Shown piece by piece: positions 41,678 through 50,771 of a stretch of 64,000 nt of DNA (its first letter is position 1; each line of letters opens with the position of its first letter). The notes beneath the pieces are model-generated. The model ran no database searches. It was not told the origin of the DNA and was given only the letters and a program-made list of their open reading frames with translations. The stretch is from assembly GCA_035279665.1 (NCBI GenBank), contig DATEHI010000011.1:66223-130222 (forward strand). Direction: 5' to 3'. Source of the DNA: CF-13 sp035279665. Lineage in GTDB: Bacteria > Chloroflexota > Dormibacteria > CF-121. Both the position numbers and the translations under genes were made by a program.

Positions 41678-42994
41678 GTGACGCTGGTTCCGCAGCGGCG
41701 CCTATTGATTGCTCTCCTGCTCGGGACGGTCCCGATCCTGCTGATCATCGTGCATCCGGTATTTCTCATCGTGTTCCTTGGCTACTATGCGGCGTTGCTG
41801 GGATTCGCCATCGCCGATGCGGCGCGACTGCCGAAAAAGTCCGGCTTCATGGCGAGCCGCGTCCTGCCCCAGCCGTTCTCACTGGGTGAAGTGCAGTCGG
41901 TCCAGCTGCTGGTCGCCCACTCCGAGGCGGCCGGTCTACCCGCGGAGCTCGCCGACCACGTGCCCGCGGACTTGCAGCCAGATCGCCGGACCCTGACCGG
42001 GACCTTCGACCGGGAGGGTCTGCTGAGCGTGGAGTACACGGTGCAACCGCCGCATCGCGGCCGCTACGCGTTCGGACCGGTTGACCTCCGCTGCTGGCGG
42101 CGCGGAGGCTGGCTCGTCCGGCAGGTACGCATCAAGGCCGACGAGCCGGCTGCGGTCTATCCCGACGTGCTCGCCATCAAGCGCTACGAACTGATGCTGC
42201 GCCGCGGCATGCGGATCATGATGGGACTCCGGCGAGCCCGCCCGCCGGGGGCGACCACGGCATTCGCGGGCTTGCGCGACTATCTCGCCGGAGATGACGT
42301 CCGGCGCATCAACTGGAAGGCGACGGCGCGGCGGGACAGCCCGGTGGTGATGGAAGTCGAGGCCGAGCGCGGCCAGCAGGCGATCATCGCGCTCGACTGC
42401 GGACGGTTGATGACCGCCCCGGCAGGATACCTGACCAAGCTGGATCATGCCGTAAACGCTGCACTGCTTCTGGCCTGGGTGGCGCAGAGCCAGGGCGACA
42501 AGGTCGGCATGCTGACCTTCAGCGACGGCGTGCGCCGCTTCGTGGCGCCGCAGCGCGGTCCCGCCCAGGTGACGCAGCTCAACAAGGTGCTCTATGACGT
42601 CAAGGCGGAGTACGCGGAGCCCGACTTTTCCGAAGCCTTCGCCCAGCTGGCCTTGCGGGTCAGCCGTCGCTCGCTGGTGGTCGTCCTGACCGACGTGCTC
42701 GACCCGGAGGCCTCGCGTGACCTGGTCGCCCACGCGATTCGCTTGAGCCGGCGCCACCTGGTGATGGTGGTGGCGATGTCCGACCCCGAGGTGCTGGCGG
42801 CACGCGACGCGCCCATCGAACGGGTTTCTCGCGCCTACGAGTGGGCAGCGGCCGAGGAGCTGCTGGCCGCCCGCCGGGCGAGCTTCGAGCAACTGCGCCA
42901 GGGCGGCGTCCTCGGGCTCGATGTCGAGGCCGGCCGGCTCAGCCCCTCGTTGGTCGAACGCTACCTGGAGCTCAAGGAGCGGGCGCTGCTCTAG
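41678..42994 (+). CDS. DUF58 domain protein
   Basis: A 438-residue membrane protein with two N-terminal helices (LIALLLGTVPILLIIV, FLIVFLGYYAALLGFAIA), an Ig-like region, and the DUF58 vWA-like domain marked by FAGLRDYLAGDDVRRINWKATARRD and VMEVEAERGQQAIIALDCGR. DUF58 proteins work with MoxR ATPases in envelope processes. The start is GTG 41678. It ends the co-directional MoxR block; an ECF sigma gene begins 30 nt later. Confidence 0.93.
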   Translation: MTLVPQRRLLIALLLGTVPILLIIVHPVFLIVFLGYYAALLGFAIADAARLPKKSGFMASRVLPQPFSLGEVQSVQLLVAHSEAAGLPAELADHVPADLQPDRRTLTGTFDREGLLSVEYTVQPPHRGRYAFGPVDLRCWRRGGWLVRQVRIKADEPAAVYPDVLAIKRYELMLRRGMRIMMGLRRARPPGATTAFAGLRDYLAGDDVRRINWKATARRDSPVVMEVEAERGQQAIIALDCGRLMTAPAGYLTKLDHAVNAALLLAWVAQSQGDKVGMLTFSDGVRRFVAPQRGPAQVTQLNKVLYDVKAEYAEPDFSEAFAQLALRVSRRSLVVVLTDVLDPEASRDLVAHAIRLSRRHLVMVVAMSDPEVLAARDAPIERVSRAYEWAAAEELLAARRASFEQLRQGGVLGLDVEAGRLSPSLVERYLELKERALL

Positions 42995-43024
42995 GTTGCC
43001 TGTAACGTCCAGCCCGCTCGGGCG

Positions 43025-43570
43025 TTGTGCCGTGGGATTCCCAAACGGGAGGGCGCTCTGAAATCGCACGATCGGCCCTGGTTCGAACCCCTGGTAGTGG
43101 AGCTGGAGAACAACGCCCTTGGTTTCGCAATGACGCTCGTGCATGACCGGGAACAGGCGGAGGAGATCGTACAGGAGGCCTTCGCCAACGTCTGGGCAGC
43201 CAGGAACACGCCGCAGGAACGGGCGGAGTTCAAGCGCTGGCTCTACAAGGCCATCCTGAATCTCGCCCGCGACCAGGCCCGGCATCGCACCCGCTGGTCA
43301 CTGCTGCGCTGGTGGGCACCGGTGCCGCCCAACCCCTTTGACGAGGTGGAGCGTCGTGCCGACGATGCCGCCCTCGTCGACGCCCTGCGACGGCTCGATC
43401 CGCGGGAGCGAGCGGCGATCCACCTCAGGTATTTCGAAGACCGTTCGTTCGCCGAGACCGCTGCCACCCTGGGCGTGCGCGAGAACAGCGCCCGGGTCAT
43501 CGTTCACCGAGCGCTGGCAAAGCTGCGCCGCACGATGGGGTCCGTGACGGTGCGAGGAGTCGAGGCATGA
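43025..43570 (+). CDS. ECF-type RNA polymerase sigma factor (locus 1)
   Basis: The 181 residues contain sigma region 2 (NNALGFAMTLVHDREQAEEIV, then QEAFANVWAAR) and region 4 (LDPRERAAIHLRYFEDRSFAETAATLGVRENSARVIVHRALAKLRR). The only canonical start is TTG 43025. A GGGAGGG at about 43050 is followed by a CTG, so translation may begin slightly later. The stop overlaps the next gene in an ATGA. That gene encodes a membrane protein whose short cytoplasmic N-terminus could be the anti-sigma domain. Confidence 0.9.
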   Translation: MCRGIPKREGALKSHDRPWFEPLVVELENNALGFAMTLVHDREQAEEIVQEAFANVWAARNTPQERAEFKRWLYKAILNLARDQARHRTRWSLLRWWAPVPPNPFDEVERRADDAALVDALRRLDPRERAAIHLRYFEDRSFAETAATLGVRENSARVIVHRALAKLRRTMGSVTVRGVEA

Positions 43571-45072
43571 TCACCGAAGACCCGCAACTCGAGACGCGCC
43601 TCCGCCATTACGGATCCGTCCTTCGAAGTGGCACGCAGGTGAGCTCGGGATTGCATGCGCAAATCATCGAGCGGCTCGATCGTCGTCAGCCGGCTCGTCC
43701 GCATCGCCTCGCGATGCAGCTGGCGCTCACCGCGGCGATGCTCCTAGTAGCGGTTGGTGGGGTGGTGCTGGTGCAGCGCGTGCGCGCCGATGAGCTGGCG
43801 AAGGCCGAGCCCCGCGTGTCCCTGGTGAGTCCCGCCGACGGAGCCACCGACGTGCCGATCAATGGTGAGTTCCGAGTTACCTTTGCCAGGCGCCCGGCAA
43901 CGCTGCCGGAGCTGACGCATTCGCCTGCAGATGGCAGCCAGGCGGCGCCGCGATGGGATGGCTCAACCCTGGTGGTCGGCTACACCGGCCTCCACACCAG
44001 GCAGCGTTACCAGGTCGTGCTGCTGTCGGACTATACGAGCGGGTTCGGCGGCAAGGGCCAGGTCGAGAAGCGCTGGAGCTTTGTAACGGAGCTTGGACCT
44101 CCCGCGGCCGGCATCCCGCTCATCTGGTACTCGACAGCGTCGCCCTACGGAGCCAAGCCGCAAGCCGGCCCGTGGTTCGCCCTCGACTGGAACGGCACGG
44201 TGGTCGGGAAACTCAACCCGAGTGGCGGCATCAACCAGTCACCGGACGGCTCACGCCTGGATATGGCGGGCGTGGGCTACGCCGACCAGGCCGGACAGCC
44301 CGTTGCGGCGGTTCGCCTCAACAACAAGGGAGGTCCAGGGTGGTCAGACGACAGCCGGCACTTCTGCCTGGTGGGCACTGCCAGCGGCGCCGTACCAGCC
44401 GGCAACTACGAACCGGCGTGGCTGTTCGCCGGGCCCATCGAGGGCCCACTGCGTCGGGTCGCCCAGTTCGGCCAGTTCGGCGGGCAGGTCGGCGCAGGGC
44501 CGATCGCCTGCAGTTTCCAGAACGATCGTGCCGTCGTCGTCCAGACCGTGATCATGGGCGCTTCGGATGTGTGGGTGTTCAAACTGTCGACCGGTGCGCT
44601 TCTCTACCATCGGCAGTATTCGAACCAACAGACACCGTTCATTCGCGCGTCGCACGATGGCCAGTACCTGGCTGAGCAGACGGCGGCGGCGTCGAACGGC
44701 GCAGGTCCTCAGGGTTTTGGCGCCACCGTGATTCGCCGAGTCTCCGACGGTCACGAAGTCGCGCGGCTCGACAACCAGACCGTGGTCGCCTTCTCCTGGG
44801 ATGGCTCGCGAGTGGTCACGATGCCGGCGATTGGGACGTCGGCTCCCAACGAGGCGCGACTCGTCGACTGGCAGAGCGGAAAGGTGCTGTGGCGGCTCCC
44901 TGGGCCAACGACTGCCGGCACCGCCGTCTACGCCCTTCCCCATCCGAATGGAGCAGACCTCGTCGTCGGCATCGGTCCCCAGAGCGCGGACGGCATCGAT
45001 GAGCTCTGGTTGGTCGATGCCAATGGCACTGCGAGGCGGATCGCCAAGGGTCCGCTCTGGATTAGTTTCTAG
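43567..45072 (+). CDS. Membrane-tethered Ig-like/beta-propeller protein, probable anti-sigma partner
   Basis: A 501-residue protein. Residues 1-50 are cytoplasmic (QLETRLRHYGSVLRSGTQVSSG), one helix spans about 51-69 (LALTAAMLLVAVGGVVLV), and the rest is outside. A Big_5 Ig-like domain (SPADGATDVPINGEFRVTF) is followed by a six- or seven-bladed propeller with repeats such as INQSPDGSRLDMAG. It overlaps the ECF sigma gene by 4 nt, as anti-sigma genes do. The propeller could sense an external signal. It shares its domain order with the lipoprotein at 22788. The CTAG stop is shared with the next gene. Confidence 0.75.
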   Translation: MITEDPQLETRLRHYGSVLRSGTQVSSGLHAQIIERLDRRQPARPHRLAMQLALTAAMLLVAVGGVVLVQRVRADELAKAEPRVSLVSPADGATDVPINGEFRVTFARRPATLPELTHSPADGSQAAPRWDGSTLVVGYTGLHTRQRYQVVLLSDYTSGFGGKGQVEKRWSFVTELGPPAAGIPLIWYSTASPYGAKPQAGPWFALDWNGTVVGKLNPSGGINQSPDGSRLDMAGVGYADQAGQPVAAVRLNNKGGPGWSDDSRHFCLVGTASGAVPAGNYEPAWLFAGPIEGPLRRVAQFGQFGGQVGAGPIACSFQNDRAVVVQTVIMGASDVWVFKLSTGALLYHRQYSNQQTPFIRASHDGQYLAEQTAAASNGAGPQGFGATVIRRVSDGHEVARLDNQTVVAFSWDGSRVVTMPAIGTSAPNEARLVDWQSGKVLWRLPGPTTAGTAVYALPHPNGADLVVGIGPQSADGIDELWLVDANGTARRIAKGPLWISF

Positions 45073-46037
45073 CTGGCTTTGGGCTTCCGAGCTGGGCGAC
45101 CCGTGAAGAGCAGGTACCAGTAAAGCAAGGCGCCGGTCGAAAGCCCGACGGCGACCTTGACGGCGGTGGGCGCATCCGACGGGCTGAGGTTGCCTTCGAT
45201 GATCCCCGCGATGATCAGCAGGGGCGCGAGGCCCGCGAGGATGATGACGGCCTTGCGGGCAGCAAGCACGAGCGCATCGCGGCGGCGGTAGGCGCCGGGC
45301 GAGAGGATCGCCCAGCCCATCATCAACCCGCTGGCGCCGGCCGCCACGACGACCGATAGCTCGATGACACCGTGGGCGATGACGAAATCGAGCAGGCCGG
45401 GCGCGATGCCATAAGCATTCGTCAGGCCGAGGAGGCCGCCCAGCTGGATCCCGTTCGTCATCAGCACATAGATGGTCGGCAGGCCGAGCAGCACACCAAA
45501 CGCGAAGGCGAGGATCGAGACGTTGATGTTGTTCGTCATGATCACGCCCGACATCAGCGCGCGCGTGTCGGGGGAAATCTGGGTCCAGAGCTGGTGGTTG
45601 TGAACGCCCTGCACGATCGGCGCCGGGACCAGTGCGTAGGCCAGCGTCGGGTCGAGGCTGACGGCGACGAAGGCGATCAGGGCCGGCCCGAAGAGTAGGA
45701 GCGCCGCGGCGATCAGGTAGGGGGCGGCCTCGCGGTAGGTCTGCGGCAGAGTGCGTCTGTAGAAGACCGCGATCCGCTCACCCAGGTTGCCCCCCTGGCG
45801 GTACACGGCCGCATGGCCGCGCGCCACCAGGCCATTCAGATACCCGGCAACCGGCTCGGTCGGCCAGTCGCGTTTGGCTCGGGCAAGGTCCGCGGTGGCG
45901 CGGCGATAGAGTGCAGCGAGGGAGAGGACCTCGGTGGGCAGCAGACCGCCGATGCGGCTCGTCCCCGCCCGCGTCAACAGCTGTTCCAGGCGGTCCCACT
46001 CGGGGCGCCGCCGGGTCACGAACTCATCGGCGCGCAC
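45069..46037 (-). CDS. SpoIIM/DUF95 family membrane protein
   Basis: A 322-residue integral membrane protein of the stage II sporulation protein M family. The cytoplasmic N-terminus (FVTRRRPEWDRLEQLLTRAG) leads to about six helices, including MSGVIMTNNINVSILAFAFGVLLG and the conserved IELSVVVAAGASGLMMGW near the end. Such genes are common in non-sporulating bacteria next to MoxR/RDD clusters and do not imply sporulation. GTG 46037 is 95 bp from the divergent RDD gene. Confidence 0.9.
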   Translation of the reverse strand: MRADEFVTRRRPEWDRLEQLLTRAGTSRIGGLLPTEVLSLAALYRRATADLARAKRDWPTEPVAGYLNGLVARGHAAVYRQGGNLGERIAVFYRRTLPQTYREAAPYLIAAALLLFGPALIAFVAVSLDPTLAYALVPAPIVQGVHNHQLWTQISPDTRALMSGVIMTNNINVSILAFAFGVLLGLPTIYVLMTNGIQLGGLLGLTNAYGIAPGLLDFVIAHGVIELSVVVAAGASGLMMGWAILSPGAYRRRDALVLAARKAVIILAGLAPLLIIAGIIEGNLSPSDAPTAVKVAVGLSTGALLYWYLLFTGRPARKPKAS

Positions 46038-46120
46038 CTATCCATGATGACGGACGGCGCCCTCGAACCTCACTCCCCTCCCGTAGCAGGATCGCGACGC
46101 CCGGTCGCAAAACTGGGCGC

Positions 46121-46126
46121 TAGACT
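46121..46126 (+). promoter_or_regulatory. -10 box for leaderless RDD-protein mRNA
   Basis: TAGACT is followed by 6 nt and GTG 46133. Confidence 0.5.
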
Positions 46127-46132
46127 GCAGGC

Positions 46133-47215
46133 GTGCAGCCGCCCGATGCCTCCGACGACCTGGTTGTCTCCACCCCGGAACGGGTCGCGTTCCAGTACGA
46201 GGTCGCCGGCATTGGCAGCCGTTTCCTGGCGCAGTTCATCGACGTCCTGATCATCACCTTCATCCAGATCATCATCAGCATCGGAGCCGGTGCGCTCGGT
46301 GGCATTTTCGGTTCGGCCCAGGTCTTTGCCCTGGTGGAGCTGATCCTCACGTTCGTCCTCATCGCCGGCTACTTCCTGATCAGCGAAGCCGCCATGAACG
46401 GGCAGACGCTGGGAAAACGATCGGTGCGCCTGCGCGCGGTGGGCGACCATGGCGAGCCACTCACGATTGGGCAGGCGGCGATCCGTAACCTGGTGCGGAT
46501 CGTCGACTTCCTCCCGCTCTTCTACGCGATCGGCATCGTGACCATGTTCAGCAACAGCCGGGCGAAGCGGCTCGGCGATTTCGCCGCCGGCACGCTGGTG
46601 GTCCGCGATCGGGAGCGCATCAGCCTCTACGATTTGGCCAGCACGCCTGCGGGGACGGCACCCGAGCCCAAGCCCGCCTCGTCCATCTGGTCAACACCCG
46701 GGACGGAGACGACGGCGGCGCCCACGGGCCCGTCCGGAGCGATCGAGCGTCCGCTCGACCCGGCCCTGCGCCGCCTGGTGGTTGCCTATGCGGCCCGAAG
46801 GGAGCTGCTTCCGCTGCAGCGGCGAAAGGCGCTGGCGGGGAGCGCGCAAGCGGCCCTGACCGCCGCCCTGCCCGAGGTCGTCGCCACCGATGGTCCGTTG
46901 GCGGCGCTCGACCAGCTCGCGGAGCGCGAGGGAATTACTCCGCTCCGACCCGTCCACCGCAATGCGTCGAGCGCGCAGACCTGGGGCGTAACCGCCCTCA
47001 TTTTTTGCTGGATGCCCCTGATTGCCATTCCAACGGGCATCCTCTCCATCGTGTTTGGCAGCGACGCGCTGAAAGCGATCCGTGCGGAGCCCCAGAAGTA
47101 TCAGGGCGAGGACAAGGCGAGCACGGGGCGGCTGCTCGGCATCATCGGGCTATCGCTGACGTGCATCGAGCTGGTGATCATCATTCTCGCCATCGCCTTC
47201 GGGAACCAGAGCTAG
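46133..47215 (+). CDS. RDD-family membrane protein with DUF4190-like C-terminus
   Basis: A 360-residue protein. The RDD domain spans about residues 15-165 (FLAQFIDVLIITFIQIIIS, LISEAAMNGQTLGKRSVRLRAV, NSRAKRLGDFAAGTLVVRDR), including the Arg-Asp pair at RFLAQFID. A cytoplasmic helical linker follows. The C-terminus has two helices (TALIFCWMPLIAIPTGILSIVFG and LLGIIGLSLTCIELVIIILAI) like DUF4190 proteins. RDD proteins accompany SpoIIM and MoxR genes in other bacteria. Its stop CTAG is shared with the convergent DUF2203 gene. Confidence 0.88.
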   Translation: MQPPDASDDLVVSTPERVAFQYEVAGIGSRFLAQFIDVLIITFIQIIISIGAGALGGIFGSAQVFALVELILTFVLIAGYFLISEAAMNGQTLGKRSVRLRAVGDHGEPLTIGQAAIRNLVRIVDFLPLFYAIGIVTMFSNSRAKRLGDFAAGTLVVRDRERISLYDLASTPAGTAPEPKPASSIWSTPGTETTAAPTGPSGAIERPLDPALRRLVVAYAARRELLPLQRRKALAGSAQAALTAALPEVVATDGPLAALDQLAEREGITPLRPVHRNASSAQTWGVTALIFCWMPLIAIPTGILSIVFGSDALKAIRAEPQKYQGEDKASTGRLLGIIGLSLTCIELVIIILAIAFGNQS

Positions 47216-47586
47216 AGGCGCTTGCGCCCGGCGATACCGGTGTCGAGCGGGTGCCACCACTCGACCTTTCCCTCGCCGAGCTTCCAGCAAAGAAAGACGG
47301 TCTCGCCTTCATGCTGATGAAAGAAATCGATCAGGCCGATGGCCGGGTCGCGCAGCACGATACCCCACTCTTGCAACTGACGCACGTCACGCTCGAGCGT
47401 CTTCGTCAGCTCGCCCAAATGCCGGGCCGGCAAGCCTCCGCCATTGTGTGAGGCCTTCTCCCTGACAAGCGCCACCGTCTTGTCCTTCGCCAGCGCTTCC
47501 TGGGTGGAACGGACCCGCTCCAGCAGCGGCTTGAGCTTGGGGAGCAGTCCATTCGCCTCGTCGACGCTGTAGAACGTCTCCGGCAT
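47212..47586 (-). CDS. DUF2203 family protein
   Basis: A 124-residue protein beginning FYSVDEANGLLPKLKPLLER and ending IGLIDFFHQHEGETVFLCWKLGEGKVEWWHPLDTGIAGR. The first and last segments are the complete DUF2203 signature. The fold probably involves the conserved Asp, His, Cys and Trp residues, but the function is unknown. The ATG 47586 lies 4 nt after the cysteine desulfurase stop, so the two are co-transcribed. Confidence 0.9.
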   Translation of the reverse strand: MPETFYSVDEANGLLPKLKPLLERVRSTQEALAKDKTVALVREKASHNGGGLPARHLGELTKTLERDVRQLQEWGIVLRDPAIGLIDFFHQHEGETVFLCWKLGEGKVEWWHPLDTGIAGRKRL

Positions 47587-47590
47587 CGGC

Positions 47591-48748
47591 TCAGGCGGCG
47601 GAGATGGGCGCCATGGCGCGCAGCCGTGCAACCATCCCCGGCAGCCGGTCCAGGATGAGATCAATCTCGCTCTCCGTGTTGCCTTTGCCGGCCGACAGCC
47701 GCAGGCTGCCAAGCGCTCGCTCCCGCGGATAGCCGAGTGCGAGGATCACGTGACTCGGTTCGAGCGAGCCCGAGGTGCACGCCGATCCAGAGGAGGCCGC
47801 GAAGCCGTCCATGTCGAGCTGGAGCAGCAGCGACTCACCTTCGATGCTGTCGAACAAAAAGCTGGCGTGGTGCGGAAGGCGATTTACCGGGTGTCCGGTG
47901 AGCTCGGCCCCCGGGATCCGGTCGAGCACGCCCTCGATCAACCGATCGCGCAAGCCGATGAGATGGGCTGTATTCTTCGCCATGTCGCGCTGCGCGATGC
48001 CGATGGCTTTCGCGAGTCCCACGATGCCGGCGACGTTCTCCGTGCCGGCGCGGCGGTTGCGTTCGTGCCCGCCCCCCAGCATCTGCGGCACGAGCCGCAC
48101 GCCCGAGCGAACCACCAGGCAGCCGACGCCCTTCGGACCGTGCAGCTTGTGGGCCGACATCGAAAGGAGGTCGACGCCGAGGGCATCGACGCGGGTTGGG
48201 ATCTTTCCCGTGGACTGGACCGCATCCGTGTGGAAGTAGGCGGTGCTTCGCTCGCGGGTCACGGCGACCAGTTCGCGGAGAGGCTCGATGGTGCCGATCT
48301 CATTGTTGGCGTGCATGAGGCTGACCAGGATGGTGTCGGGCCGCAGCGCGCGGCCGAGGTCGGCAGGATCGACCAGGCCGTGGCGATCGACTGGCAGCCG
48401 CGTCACCTCGAAACCGCCCTGCTCGAGCGCGTCCGCCGAGCGGAGCACCGCGTCGTGCTCGATTGTTGAGGTGATGACGTGCCGGCCGCGGTCCGCGTTC
48501 CGCTGCGCGATCCCCTGGAAGGCGAGGTTGTCTCCCTCGGTGCCGCCGGAAGTGAAGATGACTTCTTTGGCCGCCACGCCGTAGAAGGCGGCCACCTCAT
48601 CGCGTGCCTGGTCGATCGCCTGGCGGGCCCGCTGTCCGAGGCCGTAGACGCTGGAGGCGTTGCCGAACTCATCGGTGAGGTAGGGCATCATGGCCTGCAG
48701 CACCTCGGGATCGAGGGGCGTGGTCGCCGAATGGTCGAGGTACACCAT
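47591..48748 (-). CDS. Cysteine desulfurase (NifS/IscS class)
   Basis: PLP enzyme that moves sulfur from cysteine to Fe-S or thiolation acceptors. The 385 residues have YLDHSATTPLDP at the start, FTSGGTEGDNLAF, the HTDAVQSTGKIP loop, PLP-lysine in SMSAHKLHGPKG (K201), and the active-site cysteine loop SSGSACTSGS (C324) of group I enzymes. I start at ATG 48748, which gives the normal N-terminus and lies 7 nt after a TAGAAT -10; ATGs 3 codons upstream are inside that promoter spacer. No iscU or sufB is adjacent. If the nearby selenoprotein is real, this enzyme could also supply selenium. Confidence 0.95.
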   Translation of the reverse strand: MVYLDHSATTPLDPEVLQAMMPYLTDEFGNASSVYGLGQRARQAIDQARDEVAAFYGVAAKEVIFTSGGTEGDNLAFQGIAQRNADRGRHVITSTIEHDAVLRSADALEQGGFEVTRLPVDRHGLVDPADLGRALRPDTILVSLMHANNEIGTIEPLRELVAVTRERSTAYFHTDAVQSTGKIPTRVDALGVDLLSMSAHKLHGPKGVGCLVVRSGVRLVPQMLGGGHERNRRAGTENVAGIVGLAKAIGIAQRDMAKNTAHLIGLRDRLIEGVLDRIPGAELTGHPVNRLPHHASFLFDSIEGESLLLQLDMDGFAASSGSACTSGSLEPSHVILALGYPRERALGSLRLSAGKGNTESEIDLILDRLPGMVARLRAMAPISAA

Positions 48749-48755
48749 CGGCATC

Positions 48756-48761
48756 ATTCTA
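48756..48761 (-). promoter_or_regulatory. -10 box for leaderless cysteine desulfurase mRNA
   Basis: TAGAAT on the minus strand, 7 nt before the ATG at 48748. Confidence 0.5.
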
Positions 48762-48783
48762 TTGCGCTATTGCGCGTCGGGGT

Positions 48784-49104
48784 CTAAATCTGGCGAAACG
48801 GACGGCCGCGGGCCAGCTCTTTCAGGGAGCCACTGAATGCCTTCATGTACTGGTGGACATCGAGCATCTCATCGGTGCTGATCGGACCTTCCTCAGCGGC
48901 CTTGGGAAGTCCGTCCGGATGCTTGGCCTTCTTGAGCAAGAGGACAGCGACAAAGCTGACGCCACAATTGGCGCAGGTCACCTCGACCGTGCAATGCCCA
49001 TCGGCCTCGTTGAGCAACTTGACCTGGCAATCGGCCAGCGCTTGCGAGCATGCGAGGCACTTGTAGTACCTGGCTCGCTCCTTGATGAGCGCTATCAGAT
49101 TCAC
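48784..49104 (-). CDS. Zinc-ribbon-like small protein, unknown function
   Basis: A 106-residue protein beginning LIALIKERARYYKCLACSQAL. Two CxxC pairs (CLAC near 16-19 and CANC near 44-47) frame a 24-residue beta segment, a plausible zinc ribbon. The C-terminus is helical and charged (ISTDEMLDVHQYMKAFSGSL). I do not recognise the family. A GGAG lies 8 nt before the ATG, with a TTGGCC-18-TATAGT promoter overlapping a perfect palindrome upstream. The cysteine desulfurase follows 35 nt downstream. Confidence 0.75.
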   Translation of the reverse strand: MNLIALIKERARYYKCLACSQALADCQVKLLNEADGHCTVEVTCANCGVSFVAVLLLKKAKHPDGLPKAAEEGPISTDEMLDVHQYMKAFSGSLKELARGRPFRQI

Positions 49105-49112
49105 TGATCTCC

Positions 49113-49146
49113 ACTATAGATGGCGCTCCAGCGCTTGGCCAAGCGC
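49113..49146 (-). promoter_or_regulatory. Promoter with palindromic operator upstream of the zinc-ribbon gene
   Basis: On the minus strand, TTGGCC (49137-49142) and TATAGT (49113-49118) are 18 bp apart. The -35 lies in the centre of the perfect 16-bp palindrome GCGCTTGGCCAAGCGC (49131-49146). A dimeric regulator bound there would cover the -35. Confidence 0.55.
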
Positions 49147-49159
49147 CGGATTCGAACGA

Positions 49160-50728
49160 TCAGCCGCCCAGCCGGTAGATTCGGATCTGCGGGCCGGGCC
49201 TGACCCAGCCCCCGTACCCGGCGAGCGGCACATAGTAGGTATCGATCGGGTCGAAGACGCTGTCCGGACATCCGTTCGTCGGTGAAAAGCTCGCCAGCGG
49301 CGGTCCCTGCGCCCGCAACGCCGCCTCGAGGGGGCTGAGCGCCTGGCACCCGGTGCCCGGTGTTTCGTAGCCGACGACAACGTAGGTAATGCCCTCCTGC
49401 CGAAAGCTGTCGAGCGACGTCAGCTGGAGATCGTCGCGGGTCAGCTCGCGGATGGTGTATTGGGTTTCCAGCCGGCTGTCGAGAAAGGAGGCGACATACG
49501 GGTCGGTCGCCCCGTGGCTGTGCTCCCCGCTGTCGATCATCGCCTGGTCGTGGGCCGGACCGGCCATGTAGGGCACTCCGGCCCTACCGCCGGCGGGCAC
49601 GTGCTGCGCCAACCAGTCGAAGGCGAGCGTGCGCGTGTCGGTCTGCTGGATCAACAGGTCGTAGCGAAGGTCGTGAGCGAGGGGCGCCACCGCGATCAAC
49701 ACGAACGCCACGGCCAGAGCCAGCCGCCGCGCCTTACCGCGCGCGGTGAGCTCGACGAGCGCCGCCAGCGCCCGACCGCCGAGCAGCAGCAGGGGCGGAA
49801 TCATCGGGTCGGCGTAACGAAGAAAGACCGAGCCGCCGGCGCCGATCAGCAGGAAATAGACGAGGAGGAACGTCAGGATGATCCAGTCGGCGGGTTGTCG
49901 CCGCCAGGCAGCATAGGCGACGCCGATAACAGCCAGCAGCACGAGCACGGGATCGATGCCAAACCACAGCGCCACGCTCAGCTGGACCCATCCGATTGCC
50001 GGTGCGCTCGCGCGTCCCAGGTGCTGAAAGATGTAGCCGATGCCATGCTCCGTCATCCCTGGGTCGAGCACCAGGAAGGGGGATGTGATGGCGAGCGTGA
50101 TGACGCCAACTGCCGCAATAAGGGCGAGCCGCGCCAGCAGTCGCGACCACCGAGTCAGCTCGGCGCGGGCCCGAAGCGTTTGGGCGGCGGCGATCCCGGC
50201 GAACACCAGCGCCCCGTTGTACTTCAGGCTGGCCGCCACCCCCAGGCTGATGCCGCTGATGAGCAGCGGCGGCAGACCGCGCGACTGGATCGTGCGGTAC
50301 GCGACGTAGAGCGTCGCGACGGTGGCCAGCGTCAACGGGATGTCGAGTGTCGCGAAATGGCTGTCGCGCACGTGGAGGAAGGCGACCGCCAGCGCGCCGG
50401 CCCCGAAGAATCCGGCCAGCCAGCCATACGCCCGGCGCCCGAACTCGAAGACGACCAGGACGGTCAGACTGCCCAGGAGCGCATCGAGAACGCGGATCCC
50501 CAGGTAGCCCGATGCCGGATCGGAGACCAGCCCCAGCAGACGCAACGGCGCCAGCCAGGCCGCTGCGACATAGAAGTAGAGGTGAGGCCAGTCGGCGAAG
50601 TGCGGATTCAGGACTCCATGGAAGACACCCATGGCCCGACCGACCGTGACGTCCTCGTCCGGCCGGTAGAGGGCCGGCAATCCGAAGTTGATCCCCCACA
50701 GACGCAGCCCCGCGGCGACGACCAACAC
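49160..50728 (-). CDS. Glycosyltransferase family 39 (PMT/ArnT-like) membrane protein
   Basis: A 522-residue polytopic protein. The first loop LPALYRPDEDVTVGRA carries the Asp-Glu catalytic pair of GT-C enzymes. About 10-12 helices follow, then a soluble C-terminal domain (FDWLAQHVPAGGRAGVPYM onward). GT39 enzymes transfer sugar from lipid-phosphate donors to proteins or lipids on the outer face. The first helix looks a little short from GTG 50728, but no better start exists before the trxB stop. trxB lies 43 nt upstream on the same strand. Confidence 0.87.
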   Translation of the reverse strand: MLVVAAGLRLWGINFGLPALYRPDEDVTVGRAMGVFHGVLNPHFADWPHLYFYVAAAWLAPLRLLGLVSDPASGYLGIRVLDALLGSLTVLVVFEFGRRAYGWLAGFFGAGALAVAFLHVRDSHFATLDIPLTLATVATLYVAYRTIQSRGLPPLLISGISLGVAASLKYNGALVFAGIAAAQTLRARAELTRWSRLLARLALIAAVGVITLAITSPFLVLDPGMTEHGIGYIFQHLGRASAPAIGWVQLSVALWFGIDPVLVLLAVIGVAYAAWRRQPADWIILTFLLVYFLLIGAGGSVFLRYADPMIPPLLLLGGRALAALVELTARGKARRLALAVAFVLIAVAPLAHDLRYDLLIQQTDTRTLAFDWLAQHVPAGGRAGVPYMAGPAHDQAMIDSGEHSHGATDPYVASFLDSRLETQYTIRELTRDDLQLTSLDSFRQEGITYVVVGYETPGTGCQALSPLEAALRAQGPPLASFSPTNGCPDSVFDPIDTYYVPLAGYGGWVRPGPQIRIYRLGG

Positions 50729-50771
50729 GCCCGCGACCGCACCGGCCGCAAAGCGAGGTGGCCGATCGGGG

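Noticed and set aside
45069..46037. SpoIIM gene as evidence of sporulation
   Set aside because: SpoIIM/DUF95 proteins are widespread in non-sporulating bacteria beside MoxR and RDD genes; no other sporulation gene is present.
49137..49170. tRNA-like T-arm GTTCGAATCC on the minus strand
   Set aside because: No pairing T-stem, anticodon arm or acceptor stem could be built; most of it overlaps the GT39 3' end and the palindrome.
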